From Polytrichum commune (taxonomy: Eukaryota > Streptophyta > Polytrichopsida > Polytrichales > Polytrichaceae), in contig OX485808.1 of the NCBI GenBank assembly GCA_950295325.1, positions 5,518,501 to 5,582,500 of the forward strand: a DNA stretch of 64,000 bases, read 5' to 3'. Below the pieces are notes generated by a model. The model did not search any database. It was not told the DNA's origin and worked only from the letters and a program-made list of their open reading frames with translations. Positions 24,479 through 35,716 of the stretch are shown piece by piece (positions within the stretch are counted from its first letter, which is position 1; every line of letters begins with the position of its first letter). The translations under genes were made by a program, and so were the position numbers.

Positions 24479-25400
24479 AAGATTGAGGCCCTCATATGAG
24501 TTTCATTTGGAAGGGCGCTCACATTTCCGCCCTTGAAGCCTTGGTTCAAATTCAAGACGCCAGTCCAAGAATATAGAAATGAAACAAAAAAACTCATAAT
24601 AAACTTGTGCATGAATTAGATGGTACATGTTTCTAGTACAGTGTGAAGAATTAAGAATCAACCATCTAACTCCACCTCTTGTAGTGACAATGCCCTACGC
24701 TTGTTGGTTCTTGTGGCGGGCAGATTACGTTGAGAACTTCAAGTGACGTCTTCAATTTCAAGTTGGGGTTGCGTTTTGAAGAGCTATTTTGAGAGACGTA
24801 TATTTTGAAGGGCCAAATCGCGTTTGAAGGGCATCAAAGACTTCGATCTTGAACACTAGGGAGGGGGGGGGGGGGCATAAGCAAAGCAATAAGTCGCCGC
24901 AATAGCTGAGTATGAAATGCGCGAAAGGACATCGAACGTTGGGTGCGTTACTAACTCGCTAAGCAACGCTCGAAGGCCTCTCAAAAGCTCCAAGGGTAAG
25001 GTTAGAATGATCGGTTACATTACATGTGCTTTCCTTGACGTGAAGGTGAGCACTAGAGCCCAACGTCGCCCAATTTATTAATATGGGAAACAAGCAAACA
25101 AAGAGCCCTAACAAGTAGCTGCTTGCTAGCTAGCTATGGGGAGCAAGCGACAGCGAAAGTGGGGGCTTTCAGTGGGGGCTCGTGGTGTTTCAACTTGCGA
25201 TGGGATTGTGCAATCCCTTTTGCGACGAGGGAAAAACGGCGCAAAGTGTTGGTTGTTTTGGCAGTTGGATGCCACGTGGTGCTACAAGAAACACCTAATC
25301 AACCTCCGCCCACGTCTACTAATAAGGTAGGTAGGTAGGCGTGCCTTAGATCGATGCGTCCACTTCTCGTAGGGTTTGAAGCACACAATTAGTGTGGTAT
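24479..25400. other. No gene; poly-G tract and family Z fragment
   Basis: A run of about 13 G at 24863-24875 and, at 25355-25400, a piece of family Z (GTCCACTTCTCGTAGG..CACACAATTAGTGTGG) directly abutting the large palindrome. Confidence 0.5.
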
Positions 25401-25740
25401 TAGAGTTATCCTTTAACTCAACCGGAGTTTTAGTAGGGAGTTGGTTGTTTCGCATGCATAACTTTCCATGTTCGGTAAGTTGTGGGTGCATGCTTGGAGT
25501 CAATGTGGAGGTTTGAGCGAAGGACCTTCCATATTAGTTCAGTGGGTACCAAACTCATTTTGGCATGCCAAGTGACGCCAAAATGAGTTTGGTACCCAAT
25601 GAACTAATATGGAAGGTTCTTCGTTCAAACCTCCACATTGACTCCAAGCATGCACCCACAACTTACCGAACATGGAAAGTTATGCATGCGAAACAACCAA
25701 CTCCCTACTAAAACTCCGGTTGAGTTAAAGGATAACTCTA
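25401..25740. repeat. 340-bp near-perfect palindrome (164-bp arms, 12-nt loop)
   Basis: The left arm begins TAGAGTTATCCTTTAACTCA and ends GGTACCAAACTCATTTTGGC; the right arm is its reverse complement with three mismatches by eye in 164 positions. The loop is about 25565-25576. Both ends read TA then GAGTTATCC inverted, which fits a TA target site, though TA is also part of the palindrome. A transcript would form a long, nearly perfect double strand. Confidence 0.95.
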
Positions 25741-26529
25741 TTGTTAGCCGACTCAAATTGTGCCCAATTAGCCATTTTTGCCCCCATCAAATTTGTAGCT
25801 CTTCATGAAGAATATTGTCGTATTCATCATCAAAGTGAAAAATTCTTGTGCTTGTCAACCCGCCAAAGCGCCCAAGGGTTTTGGGCTCATAATAGGATGG
25901 TCATTACATCAAGGTTGATTCATGTAGGAGGAGAAAATTTAATTAAAAAGTAAATAAATAAATCTGATGAAAGGTCAAAGTATCCATCTCTATGGTTGGA
26001 TCATGCATCCAAGTTTTTACATTTTTTTTAGTGTTTAGAGGGTCTAGAAATCCATTAAACTAATACAAATTACATAAGTTTCATTCGATGTTTTGTGCAT
26101 GGGCACATGATGACATGTGTATCATGTCCTTCAAGAGATGCCACCGAAAGCTTGTCATTTGTTGTTTTTTGAGGACCCGGTCGTGTGTACCACAAACTTA
26201 GTCTAGAGGGACCCACTCAAGATGAATGCACCTTAAACCTATGGCAATTGTGTTTCTACTAGACCCTTTTTACTTTGATAATAGTGGTGGGGGCCCAACT
26301 CAAGAGGAGGTGGGCGTCTAGCCTAGCCCCCCAACCTCCTCAACATGGAAGCCCTCTCCTTATGCCATTTTTGGCAAGGCACTTAACTTAGCCAACTCAT
26401 GTGGGCCCCAAACGGGGAGGGCTCCATACCCAACCGGTTTGAAAGCATCCCCCTAGCTATTTTTTCCTTAACCCGTGTGACCAAATTTGGTCGAGGTGGC
26501 ACTTAGGTACCTTCAATCATGTTGACTAT
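25741..26529. other. No gene recognised
   Basis: Spacer without recognisable features. Confidence 0.4.
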
Positions 26530-26710
26530 TAAACCTATAATGGTTGACATATTTTGAGCTTGTATGTAGTCCATTGTATTTTAAACACTTCTCTTTTGGG
26601 TGCCAACCCTTAGATCCACACCTAACCACATACCACTCAAACATAGGTGTCCAATCGCATTTGATGAATATTGGCATTTCAAGTTTCAGGCACCGCACTT
26701 GTGATGCAAA
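26530..26710 (-). repeat. Dispersed repeat family Z, partial copy
   Basis: TTTTGAGCTTGTATGTAGTCC, CATACCACTCAAACATAGGT and neighbouring blocks occur in the order seen at 1310-1430. A related piece (TTTGAGCACATGGACCAATG..CACTCAAATACAGGTGTCC) is at about 27935-28060. Confidence 0.55.
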
Positions 26711-27069
26711 GGTTATAAGAGGTCAAAGCGAACATTCATTTTACCTCCAAATGATCATGTGGACCTATCACCACAACATTACTCAGCCTCTCCTTGAGGC
26801 TCCATTACTAAAAGGAGAGAGGAGGAGAGGTTGACATATGCGGGGTCCTTCTCCAAGTTGGTTGTGAGTTAGTATGAAATTGTAGGGACATGCATGGCCG
26901 GTAAGCCGACATTAAACTACTCAAATAAATTAAATACTTAGCGTATGATTGGATGTCACGTGTTGTTGTGACTATGTTTTGCTCTTGATTTCCATATTAA
27001 CAACCAATTGCCGTTATCGCTTATGAGATAATGAACAAGACTCATGTTTAGTCCACCCCAAATGTGGGC

Positions 27070-27091
27070 GGGGGGGGGGGGGGGGGGGGGG
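27070..27091. repeat. Poly-G tract of 22
   Basis: Longest of several G/C homopolymers in the window. Confidence 0.95.
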
Positions 27092-27151
27092 CTTAGAATA
27101 CAAAAGGGCAAAATGCCAAGGAGATTTTCGGTCCCATGGATACACAACTAA

Positions 27152-27654
27152 TGGGTTGTTTACATCTCGGACCATGAAATCGTCCCAAGACCACTCGGTT
27201 TACACCAAGGAAAAAATTGTCAAAGTGGCCATGGAGTTCAAGGTTCCCAAAAGACATATTTTTAAAGCGTATATTATCCATTGACATGGTCCAACATGTT
27301 TTGGAGTGGAAGAGGCAAAAGAGGTGCTCTGGTAGAAAAAGGCAAGGGCCCATGGCAAAGAAATACTGTTATAATAAATTTTTAGTGAATTTTTTTTGGG
27401 GAAGAGAACATGAATGCAAGAGAAGACAAGATAATGGTCAAACTTGAATTTGTTTCAAAACTACATTTTTTGGACGTACATCAAAACAATCAACACATTC
27501 ACTTGTGGGTGCATGGCCATTCCTCTTGGTCCACCTTCGGCTTAAACCTAGTGAGGGGCCCAAAGGCTTTGTAAAGTGATTTTCTAATAAATCAGAGCAT
27601 GGAAAAGGCCATCTTCTATGGTCCGACTTCATGGTCGAGCATGTAAACCGGTCC
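27152..27654. mobile_element. Tourist-like (PIF/Harbinger) MITE, family W copy 1
   Basis: The left end GGGTTGTTTACATCTCGGACCATGAA is matched by the inverse of the right end, which reads GGACCGGTTTACATGCTCGACCATGAA. TAA flanks both sides (27149-27151 and 27655-27657), the 3-bp target type of PIF/Harbinger. Its right half is closely repeated, inverted, at 51853-52060. No coding capacity. Confidence 0.7.
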
Positions 27655-28293
27655 TAAGTAATATTATGGCATTTGCGTCATGTATTAAACATAAAACAAT
27701 GTATATAATATGAGCACATAGTCCAACCTTATCTTTTCAGGCATCCGTTCTTTACCACAAACCGGAATCATTCATGCTCTGGTCAGAATTGCAAATCACA
27801 AAGATTGTCATATTAAATCTTAGGATTGGAGTTGCTCGGATGCAAATGTCAAAGTCAAGATTCGTTTTCCCCCTTTAAAAAATCACGTAGACCTTTCCCT
27901 ATTACATGAAGTATTGAAGCTAGACCGTTGCATATACTTTGAGCACATGGACCAATGCCATTGTAACACGTGCCTTTTTCTAGTGTCTACTCTTAAACAC
28001 AAGCCTTTGCCGATAAGTGTGTACAACTCCCACTCAAATACAGGTGTCCATTTGAGAAGAATGACCGCAATTGGCCCACATACCAAGTAGTCTAATGGGA
28101 GACTCTCGAAAACATCGACTTACGAGGTATGAGTGGAGGATTTGTTCATATTTTAAGGACCAAAACAACAACTCGTCTCAAATTCGGCTTCTATGGAGAC
28201 AATTCCAAGGTCCAAGATAATCTAAATTTGTTCTACTTAATCACAAAACTTAACTTTGCAATAGACTTTCATAATTCATATACAAACCATACA

Positions 28294-28468
28294 TAACATT
28301 GTTAAGCAGTGTGTGTTCGTTCATGTTGGTCTTGAGAATATAACCATGGGATGTCTCAACGTAGTTGAAATTCAAACTTAATCTGAGTCTCCTTGCACTA
28401 GATTGGGGCACCCCATGATTACGTTCTTAGGATCCACATGAACGAATGCACACCGCTTAGTAATATTA
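28294..28468. repeat. Foldback element family X, copy 2
   Basis: Arms TTAAGCAGTGTGTGTTCGTTC and the inverse of GAACGAATGCACACCGCTTA, with ATAACCATGGGATG and its inverse further in. Same family as 7597-7712 with a longer loop. Confidence 0.75.
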
Positions 28469-28536
28469 TCATGATATGTTGTCCATAATTTATGAATTTT
28501 ATTGAGTGGGCTCACTATGAGCATACAAGTCCTAGC

Positions 28537-28600
28537 TAAAGGCCGCTTTACACATGAAGCAAGAGCCGTGACCATAAAATTTTGAGGGCCTTTGGAAATC
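28537..28600 (-). repeat. Dispersed repeat family V, third copy
   Basis: TAAAGGCCGCTTTACACATG, then AAGAGCCGTGACCATAAAAT and GAGGGCC, the inverse order of 20285-20372. Confidence 0.55.
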
Positions 28601-29656
28601 ACCCTAAGCTTAGTGTAAAGTGAAAGAGGACCATGTCGAGGGACCACAACATGAGGTCAGGTTTGGGTCCCCACCATGGCATTATGATATGTCTCGGTCC
28701 CAATGGCAATTTAATCAATTGCCGTGGCCTTTAGTTTTGCACTAGATCCACTTTAGTTTTCCACTTCTTTTTTAACATGCCTAACACAATTTTCGGTAGA
28801 TCCACTATCCACTTGTTGCCATGTAGGACATCATGTAGATATTTCATGTATTCGAGTTTCTTATTCCCTATGGCCTTTCAAGATCTATTGTAAAGTGAAC
28901 TTGAACCGTTTCTAGCTTCTCCACCAATCACATAATTTGTATATCATAGGTCAAGGGCCCTTAGGCCCTAGTGTAAAGTGGCAATAAGTTACACTTTATA
29001 CACTTACATCATTACCGTGCTTTACCATTTGGAGTCATGCGTTGCTACAACTTTGTATTGATAGTATCATGTTCTTACTTGTAGTAGACTTGTTGGAAAT
29101 ATATGTTTAACCTCATATACCTCAAATAGGTGTAATTCATTTACAATTTATTTGGAAATCGAACCCCGGCGTTTATAAGAAAACTATCTAATTTGGGCCC
29201 CACTATACTTATTTAGGGTATTTTGGTGTAGAATAAACTCTGACAAATCGGCTAGTTGTAAGAGTGCTATGTCCTAGTATTATCTTGCACTCATGACCAA
29301 TTCTGATTGGTTGTTCAACCAAGACCAAATTTTGGCTCATTTTAGTGACCACTTTACATCAGTAGCCACTTGCAGCTTGACTCCACTTGAAGAACGAGTT
29401 ACTAACACCATATCTGGCCAGTTCAAGTTGGATGTCAAACTCTAGGAGAGACCACCCTAGGTCTCTTCCCACATGACAAAGCCAATAAATTTCAAGCATC
29501 AATAGCTCCAATGTTTTGATTGGACAAATGAAAAGTAAAACTATATGTAAGAATTCCTCACAATTAATAGAATTCCCTAACATTGTAGTATGGAAAGATC
29601 CATGTATGACCTTCTAAGTGAAAATGTTGGGAACCATTTATAACGCGGAATTCGTT
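28601..29656. other. No gene recognised
   Basis: AT-rich spacer between MITE pieces and the pogo-like element; only MITE-like motifs such as GGCCCTAGTGTAAAGTGG near 28964. Confidence 0.4.
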
Positions 29657-29884
29657 TACACCCTAACCTTGATAATGTCACACCCTCCGTTTCACCAAAA
29701 AGTGTGATATAAACAAGGTGTGACATACTTGATAATGTCACATTTTGTGCATAATGTGATATTATCAAAAAATATGTAGAAAATCAAAATATAATTACAA
29801 TTTTTTTTAAAATAACAAATACGAGACTTCAATGTTTTTGAATGTAAAATCTAATTCAAAATTGTGAATAACAACAAGAGCACA

Positions 29885-30342
29885 TCATAATGTGTCATTG
29901 AGATCAGGTAAAGACCTCTCACTAGAGACAAAGAAGCTTCTAATGTCACATTGTTTTGTTGATGTTAAATGTGCAACACCAATTCTAATGAGTTTATCAT
30001 GGATTTTTTCCATTTCTAACAACTCATGAGTGCTGAAAATCTGAGAACCTTGGCTAGCCATAAAATTCAAAACATCTTTAGCATATTTTTGTGCATCGCT
30101 TAGCTTCACTACTTTAGACTCATCATCACTGCTATCAACAATCAATGGGTCCACTTCCATGGAATCAAGAACCTGTTCGCCATCTTGCACTAATTGCACA
30201 AGCTCCTTAGTAGAAAATTCCACCTCAAAATCATCTTCACCTTCCATGTTTATGTACTCCAAAGGACAAAGCTTTTCTACAGGCTTGCCTTCAACATCCA
30301 AACCCAAATTTAATGCGGCGATGAGTCTACCCAATTCCAAAG
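29885..30342 (-). pseudogene. Pogo/Jerky-type transposase C-terminal fragment
   Basis: A 151-codon open frame, acidic, with IVDSSDDES, then LSDAQKYAKDVLNFMASQGSQ, MEKIHDKL and CDIRSFF: the acidic linker, alanine/leucine helix and short aromatic tail typical of the C-terminus of pogo/Tigger transposases. It has no ATG of its own. On the other side of the Mutator-like insert (from 35343) the frame continues through SKMEEATLELGRLIAAL, so the insert broke this ORF. The catalytic DDD domain is absent from the window. Family by motif recall. Confidence 0.7.
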
Positions 30343-30779
30343 GGGGCTGCCTAAATACCCCCGACGAGCGTTGCAGCTGTCAGGGCGGCGGGCAAGGGCA
30401 GCCCCCAAAAAGCCAGAGGTTCGGACACTCGACCCTAGCCTGGCCCGACCCTGGCCTAATCCCCTGACCCTGTCCACCCGGTGTCCAGCCCAGCCTCCAG
30501 CATGGATTCCCGCCCGGCCTCCAACCTGGACAGACGCCCGGTTTTCCGGCCGGCTTCCAGCCTGGCTGCCCGCCCCGCCCTCCACCTGGCCAAACTCCAC
30601 CTAGCACCTAGCCACCCTCCACCTTTACTAGTGCACCCGCCTTTCATTTGAATTTTTTTGGTTTTGCTTTGCTCATGGCTGTTGCAATGATGTGAGGAGC
30701 TTTGGTGTGGTTGTCAAGAACATGGCGGCGGCCATGCATATGCACTAGATCTTGGTTCTGAGGTTGTAGGACAGGGCGC

Positions 30780-33050
30780 TGCTCCAAAAAATGGAATGGA
30801 TCCATGAGAGGGACACAATTTCATGGCATCCGGCCAAGCACATGAACCACATCTTGGATCTGAGGGCGATGGACAAGGCGTTTTTTGTGTAAGGTTGCAA
30901 TGGATCCAAGAGAGGGAGACAATTTCATGGCATCCGGCCAAGCACATGAACCACATCTTGGATCTGAGGGCGATGGACAAGGCGTTTTTTGTGTAAGGTT
31001 GCAATGGATCCAAGAGAGGGAGACAATTTCGTGGTGGCAGCGAAGCCCATGGACTGGATCTTGAATCTGAGGGCGATGGACAAGGCGTTTTTAGTTTAGG
31101 GTTGCAATGGATCCAAGAGAAGGGAACATTTTCATGGCAGTGGCGGAACACATGAATTGGATTTTGGATCTGAGCGCGATGGACATGGTGTTTAGAATTT
31201 AGGGTTGCAATGAATCAAAGAGAGGGACACAATTTCATGGCATGCGGCCAAGCACATAGATAGATCTTGGATCTGAGCGCGATGGACATGGTATTTAGAA
31301 TTTAGGATTGCAATGGATCAAACAAAGGGACACAATTTCATGGCATGCGGCCAAGCACATAGATAGATCTTGGATCTGAGCGCGATGGACATGGTGTTTA
31401 GAATTTAGGATTGCAATGGATCCAAGAGAAGGGAACATTTTCATGGCAGTGGCGGAACACATGAATTGGATTTTGGATTTGAGCGCGATGGACATGGTAT
31501 TTAGAATTTAGGGTTGCAATGGATCAAAGAGAGGGACACAATTTCATGGCATGCGGCCAAGCACATAGATAGATCTTGGATCTGAGCGCGATGGACATGG
31601 TATTTAGAATTTAGGATTGCAATGGATCAAAGAGAGGGACACAATTTCATGGCATACGGCCAAGCACATAGATAGATCTTGGATCTAAGCGCGATAGACA
31701 TGGTGTTTAGAATTAAGGGTTGCAATGGATCAAAGAGAGGGACACAATTTCATAGCATGCGGCCAAGCACATAGATAGATCTTGGATCTGAGCGCGATGG
31801 ACATGGTGTTTAGAATTTAGGGTTGCAATGGATCAAAGAGAGGAACACAATTTCATGGCATGCGGCCAAGCACATAGATAGATCTTGGATCTGAGCGCGA
31901 TGGACATGGTATTTAGAATTTAGGATTGCAATGGATCAAAGAAAGGGACACAATTTCATGGCATGCGGCCAAGCACATAGATAGATCTTGGATCTGAGCG
32001 CGATGGACATGGTATTTAGAATTTAGGATTGCAATGGATCAAAGAGAGGGACACAATTTCATGGCATGCGGCCAAGCACATAGATAGATCTTGGATCTGA
32101 GCGCGATGGACATGGTATTTAGAATTTAGGATTGCAATGGATCAAAGAGAGGGACACAATTTCATGGCATACGGCCAAGCACATAGATAGATCTTGGATC
32201 TCAGCGCGATGGACATGGTGTTTAGAATTAAGGGTTGCAATGGATCAAAGAGAGGGACACAATTTCATAGCATGCGGCCAAGCACATAGATAGATCTTGG
32301 ATCTGAGCGCGATGGACATGGTGTTTAGAATTTAAGGTTGCAATGGATCAAAGAGAGGGACACAATTTCATGGCATGCGGCCAAGCACATAGATAGATCT
32401 TGGATCTGAGCGCGATGGACATGGTGTTTAGAATTTAAGGTTGCAATGGATCAAAGAGAGGAACACAATTTCATGGCATGCGGCCAAGCATATAGATAGA
32501 TCTTGGATCTGAGCGCGATGGACATGGTGTTTAGAATTTAGGATTGCAATGAATTAAAGAGAGGGACACAATTTCATGGCATGCGGCCAAGCACATAGAT
32601 AGATCTTGGATCTAAGCGCGATGGACATGGTGTTTAGAATTTAGGGTTGCAATGGATCAAAGAGAGGGACACAATTTCATGGCATGCGGCCAAGCACATA
32701 GATAGATCTTGGATCTGAGCGCGATGGACATGGTGTTTAGAATTTAGGATTGCAATGGATCAAAGAGAGGGACACAATTTCATGGCATGCGGCCAAGCAC
32801 ATAGATAGATCTTGGATCTGAGCGCGATGGACAAGGCGTTTAGGGTTTAGGGTTGCAATGGATCAAAGAGAGGGACACGGTTTCATGGCACGTGGCCAAA
32901 CATTTGGACCAAATCTTAGATTTTAGGGTGTAGGACAGGGCGCTGATGCAATGAATCCAATGGATCCAAGAGAGGGAAACAATCTCATAACATGCGGCCA
33001 AGCATATGCACCAAATCTTGTATTTTAGGGCGTAGGACATGGCGTTTGGT
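30780..33050. repeat. 103-bp tandem array in the left arm of the Mutator-like element
   Basis: TGCGGCCAAGCACATAGATA recurs exactly 103 bp apart (for example 31861, 31964 and 32067). Units carry GGATCTGAGCGCGATGGACA and TTGCAATGGATCAAAGAGAG. Outer units (30.8-31.1 kb) are a variant with GGGCGATGGACAAGGCG. Open frames across it arise from the repeat and are not called as genes. Confidence 0.95.
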
Positions 33051-33069
33051 CCACTAAATTGTGTTAGGC

Positions 33070-34060
33070 TTAGCGGCCTTCCAAACTTAGTGCTATGACA
33101 GGGCTTTTCGTCCTTATTAGTGTGTGTCATGCAATGAAAATGAATTGTGCAAAGAGATTCATCTAGAAGTAATTGTTTGACAACAAAATTACATTGACAT
33201 CCTCTCTTGATGGACATTCCAGCCTGGATCTTACCAACCCTAGTTTTCCTCTTAGGCTTCGTAGATGCCTAGATGAGGGTTTGTGCCTGAAGGAGCTTGG
33301 CCTATGCATCTTGCACCCTGGCTTGATTCTAGAAATCCTCATCAGGATCGTCCTCATTGAGATCTGGAACAACCTCTGTCCTTCCTTTCTTGCGACATTG
33401 TGGTTTTGATGTTGCGTCCTTGTGAGCCTTTTTTACAAGTTTTTACGTCCTCTGTAATGTTTGTCAATGAGATGTTGATTTTTTTTCTCTCCAATAGCAC
33501 ATGTGCAAACACCTTCTGGACCTCTACCTTGTATTGGCTAGTGTAGTCCATTGGCCCATACTGGCACCAATAACTACATTGGAGGACACGTCTCATGGTT
33601 AGTTCAAGCTCTCACGACGTGATAGGCCACATGTTCACAATATGGACTAGGTCATGCAGAGGACGCGTGTATGATAGGCTTCAATGCTATCTATAAACCA
33701 AAATTCGAAGGGGATAAATGCAAATTCCATTACATGTTTAAACCCAAACCACCTAAAAAAAACGCAAGATTCGTTACCTGATCTCTTGAATTGCAGATTC
33801 GGGACGTACTTGCTTCATGTCTTGTCTCTTTATGCATTGTCTAGATTCCTCATGAAAGGTGCAAGGGAACTGCCGGGTTGATATTTCTCCTTCCAAAAAA
33901 TCATCTAGCCGAGCCTAATGAATTGTAACCTTCTGGGTATCCTTTATGTTACCATCACCGTTATTGGACTTGGCCTCCCACTTTAAATTTGTCCTGTCAA
34001 AAGGGCCAGGGGGTGGTACTTGGATAGATGCCATGATTCTCTAGTACAAATTCCTCCATG
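33070..34060 (-). pseudogene. Zinc-finger transposase fragment inside the Mutator-like element (FAR1/SWIM type)
   Basis: Minus-strand blocks read like exons: 34050-33779 contains LDDFLEGEISTRQFPCTFHE and KQVRPESAIQEI before a GTAACG donor; 33596-33354 is open with VLQCSYWCQYGPMDYT; 33255-33090 reads KPKRKTRVGKIQAGMSIKRG, then CQCNFVVKQL, IHFHCMTHTNKD and PCH. The last block resembles the N-terminal C-x-C..H zinc finger of plant FAR1/SWIM-type Mutator-derived proteins. Several stops interrupt it (VQDA*, TLI*), and no MULE catalytic domain or SWIM finger is present, so it is a decayed partial transposase or captured fragment. Confidence 0.5.
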
Positions 34061-34414
34061 ACGGATGGATCTTCTTCTCTTGGACTGAAGTTTGTACTTC
34101 CATCACAGAAACAAACTCTGGCGTATTCAAATCTGCATCATTCGTATTCAGGTGGGATGCAAGGCTTTCATGGTTGACGTTGTGATCTACTAAATGTCCT
34201 CCAGGTGGTCATTGTCCAAGTCTGTGAGTAGCTATGAATTCAAATTCCGAAGTGTTTGCATCATCTCATGTCCCAAGATCCACTGCATATGCATTGTAGC
34301 CACTGTGTCCATGGACTGTAGATCGCTCCTGTGCAAGTTCAGGGTCACCTCCAAAATTCCATATTCTTAAAGGGTTTCCCTCATTTCCGTCCATTGCATT
34401 CAGTGGACCAACGT

Positions 34415-35342
34415 CATGTCCTACGCCCTAAAATACAAGATTTGATGCATATGTTTGGCCGCATGTTATGAGATTGTTTCCCTCTCTTGGATCCATTGCA
34501 ACCCTAAATTCTAAACACCATGTCCATCGCGCTCAGATCCAAGATCTATCTATGTGCTTGGCCGCATGCCATGAAATTGTGTCCCTCTCTTTGATCCATT
34601 GCAACCCTAAATTCTAAACACCATGTCCATTGCGCTCAGATCCAAAATCCAATTCATGTGTTCCGCCACTGCCATGAAAATGTTCCCTTCTCTTGGATTC
34701 ATTGCAACCCTAAACCAAAAACACCTTGTCCATCGCCCTCAGATCCAAGATCCAGTCCATGGGCTTCGCTGCCACCACGAAATTGTCTCCCTCTCTTGGA
34801 TCCATTGCAACCTTACACAAAAAACGCCTTGTCCATCGCCCTCAGATCCAAGATGTGGTTCATGTGCTTGGCCGGATGCCATGAAATTGTGTCCCTCTCA
34901 TGGATCCATTCCATTTTTTGGAGCAGCGCCCTGTCCTACAACCTCAGAACCAAGATCTAGTGCATATGCATGGCCGCCGCCATGTTCTTGACAACCACAC
35001 CAAAGCTCCTCACATCATTGCAACAGCCATGAGCAAAGCAAAACCAAAAAAATTCAAATGAAAGGCGGGTGCACTAGTAAAGGTGGAGGGTGGCTAGGTG
35101 CTAGGTGGAGTTTGGCCAGGTGGAGGGCGGGGCGGGCAGCCAGGCTGGAAGCCGGCCGGAAAACCGGGCGTCTGTCCAGGTTGGAGGCCGGGCGGGAATC
35201 CATGCTGGAGGCTGGGCTGGACACCGGGTGGACAGGGTCGGGCCAGGCTAGGGTCGAGTGTCCGAACCTCTGGCTTTTGGGGGGCTGCCCTTCCCGCCGC
35301 CCTGACAGCTGCAACGCTCGTCGGGGGTATTTAGGCAGCCCC
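34415..35342. repeat. Right inverted arm of the Mutator-like element
   Basis: About 930 bp that inverts 30343 to about 31200 plus the innermost left-arm unit (32930-33050), with about five 103-bp units where the left arm has about 22. Confidence 0.9.
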
Positions 35343-35716
35343 ATTCCAAAGTTGCTTCCTCCATTTTGGATTGAGCATTTGGACTCCAAAACACGTACCA
35401 AATTTGAAATTACACAAGGCATCCCACTATGCCGAAAGCATTGAATAAGAGCTCATTCAATGACCCCCAATATGCTTTGCTTTAGCCCATCTCACCCATG
35501 AACAATAATATCGAACCCATGCCCACCCATACAATCCATCCATACTTGATATTATCACATTTACACTACGGATTTTGAAAAAAAATAATGACATTATCAA
35601 GGGTGATAGGGATAATAACGAGGGAGTTTTACACTATGAAAATCGGTTTCAAACTTTTAGGTGACAATATCAAGGTATTCTATTAACAAGGGTGACATTA
35701 TCAAGGTTAGACTGTA

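Larger units (their letters stand above)
30343..35342. mobile_element. Mutator-like element, 5000 bp, long inverted arms, 9-bp target duplication
   Basis: Termini are GGGGCTGCCTAAATACCCCC and its inverse; ATTCCAAAG is duplicated exactly at 30334-30342 and 35343-35351. The outer 300 bp of each arm is very GC-rich and almost identical, apart from a 19-bp extra piece in the left arm. Inward, both arms are made of 103-bp units: about 22 in the left arm (to about 33050) and about five in the right (from about 34415). The core (about 33070-34060) carries minus-strand zinc-finger coding remnants. Long TIRs plus a 9-bp duplication are diagnostic of Mutator-like elements. Intact duplication and arm identity suggest a fairly recent insertion. 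Confidence 0.92.
29659..35714 (-). mobile_element. Pogo/Tigger-like (Tc1-mariner) element, split by a Mutator-like element
   Basis: The left end reads TA|CACCCTAACCTTGATAATGTCAC and the inverse of the right end reads TA|CAGTCTAACCTTGATAATGTCAC, so the termini match beyond the first bases with TA on both sides (29657-29658, 35715-35716). CAGT-type ends with a TA target fit pogo. Removing the 5000-bp insert and one 9-bp duplication leaves about 1047 bp, too short for a complete element. It carries the C-terminal part of a pogo/CENP-B-type transposase. A diverged relative is at 49009-49995. Confidence 0.8.

Noticed and set aside
29155-29185. Possible pol III B box (minus strand GGGGTTCGATTTCC)
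   Set aside because: No A box at the right distance and no tRNA fold.
30714-31495. Repetitive Cys/His-rich open frames over the 103-bp units
   Set aside because: A tandem repeat gives periodic open frames; the peptides have no family features and the frame changes between units.
30310-35444. Pro/Gly/Arg-rich open frames in the GC-rich ends of the Mutator-like element
   Set aside because: They occur in mirror image in both arms and on both strands, as expected of open GC-rich terminal repeat, with no domain.
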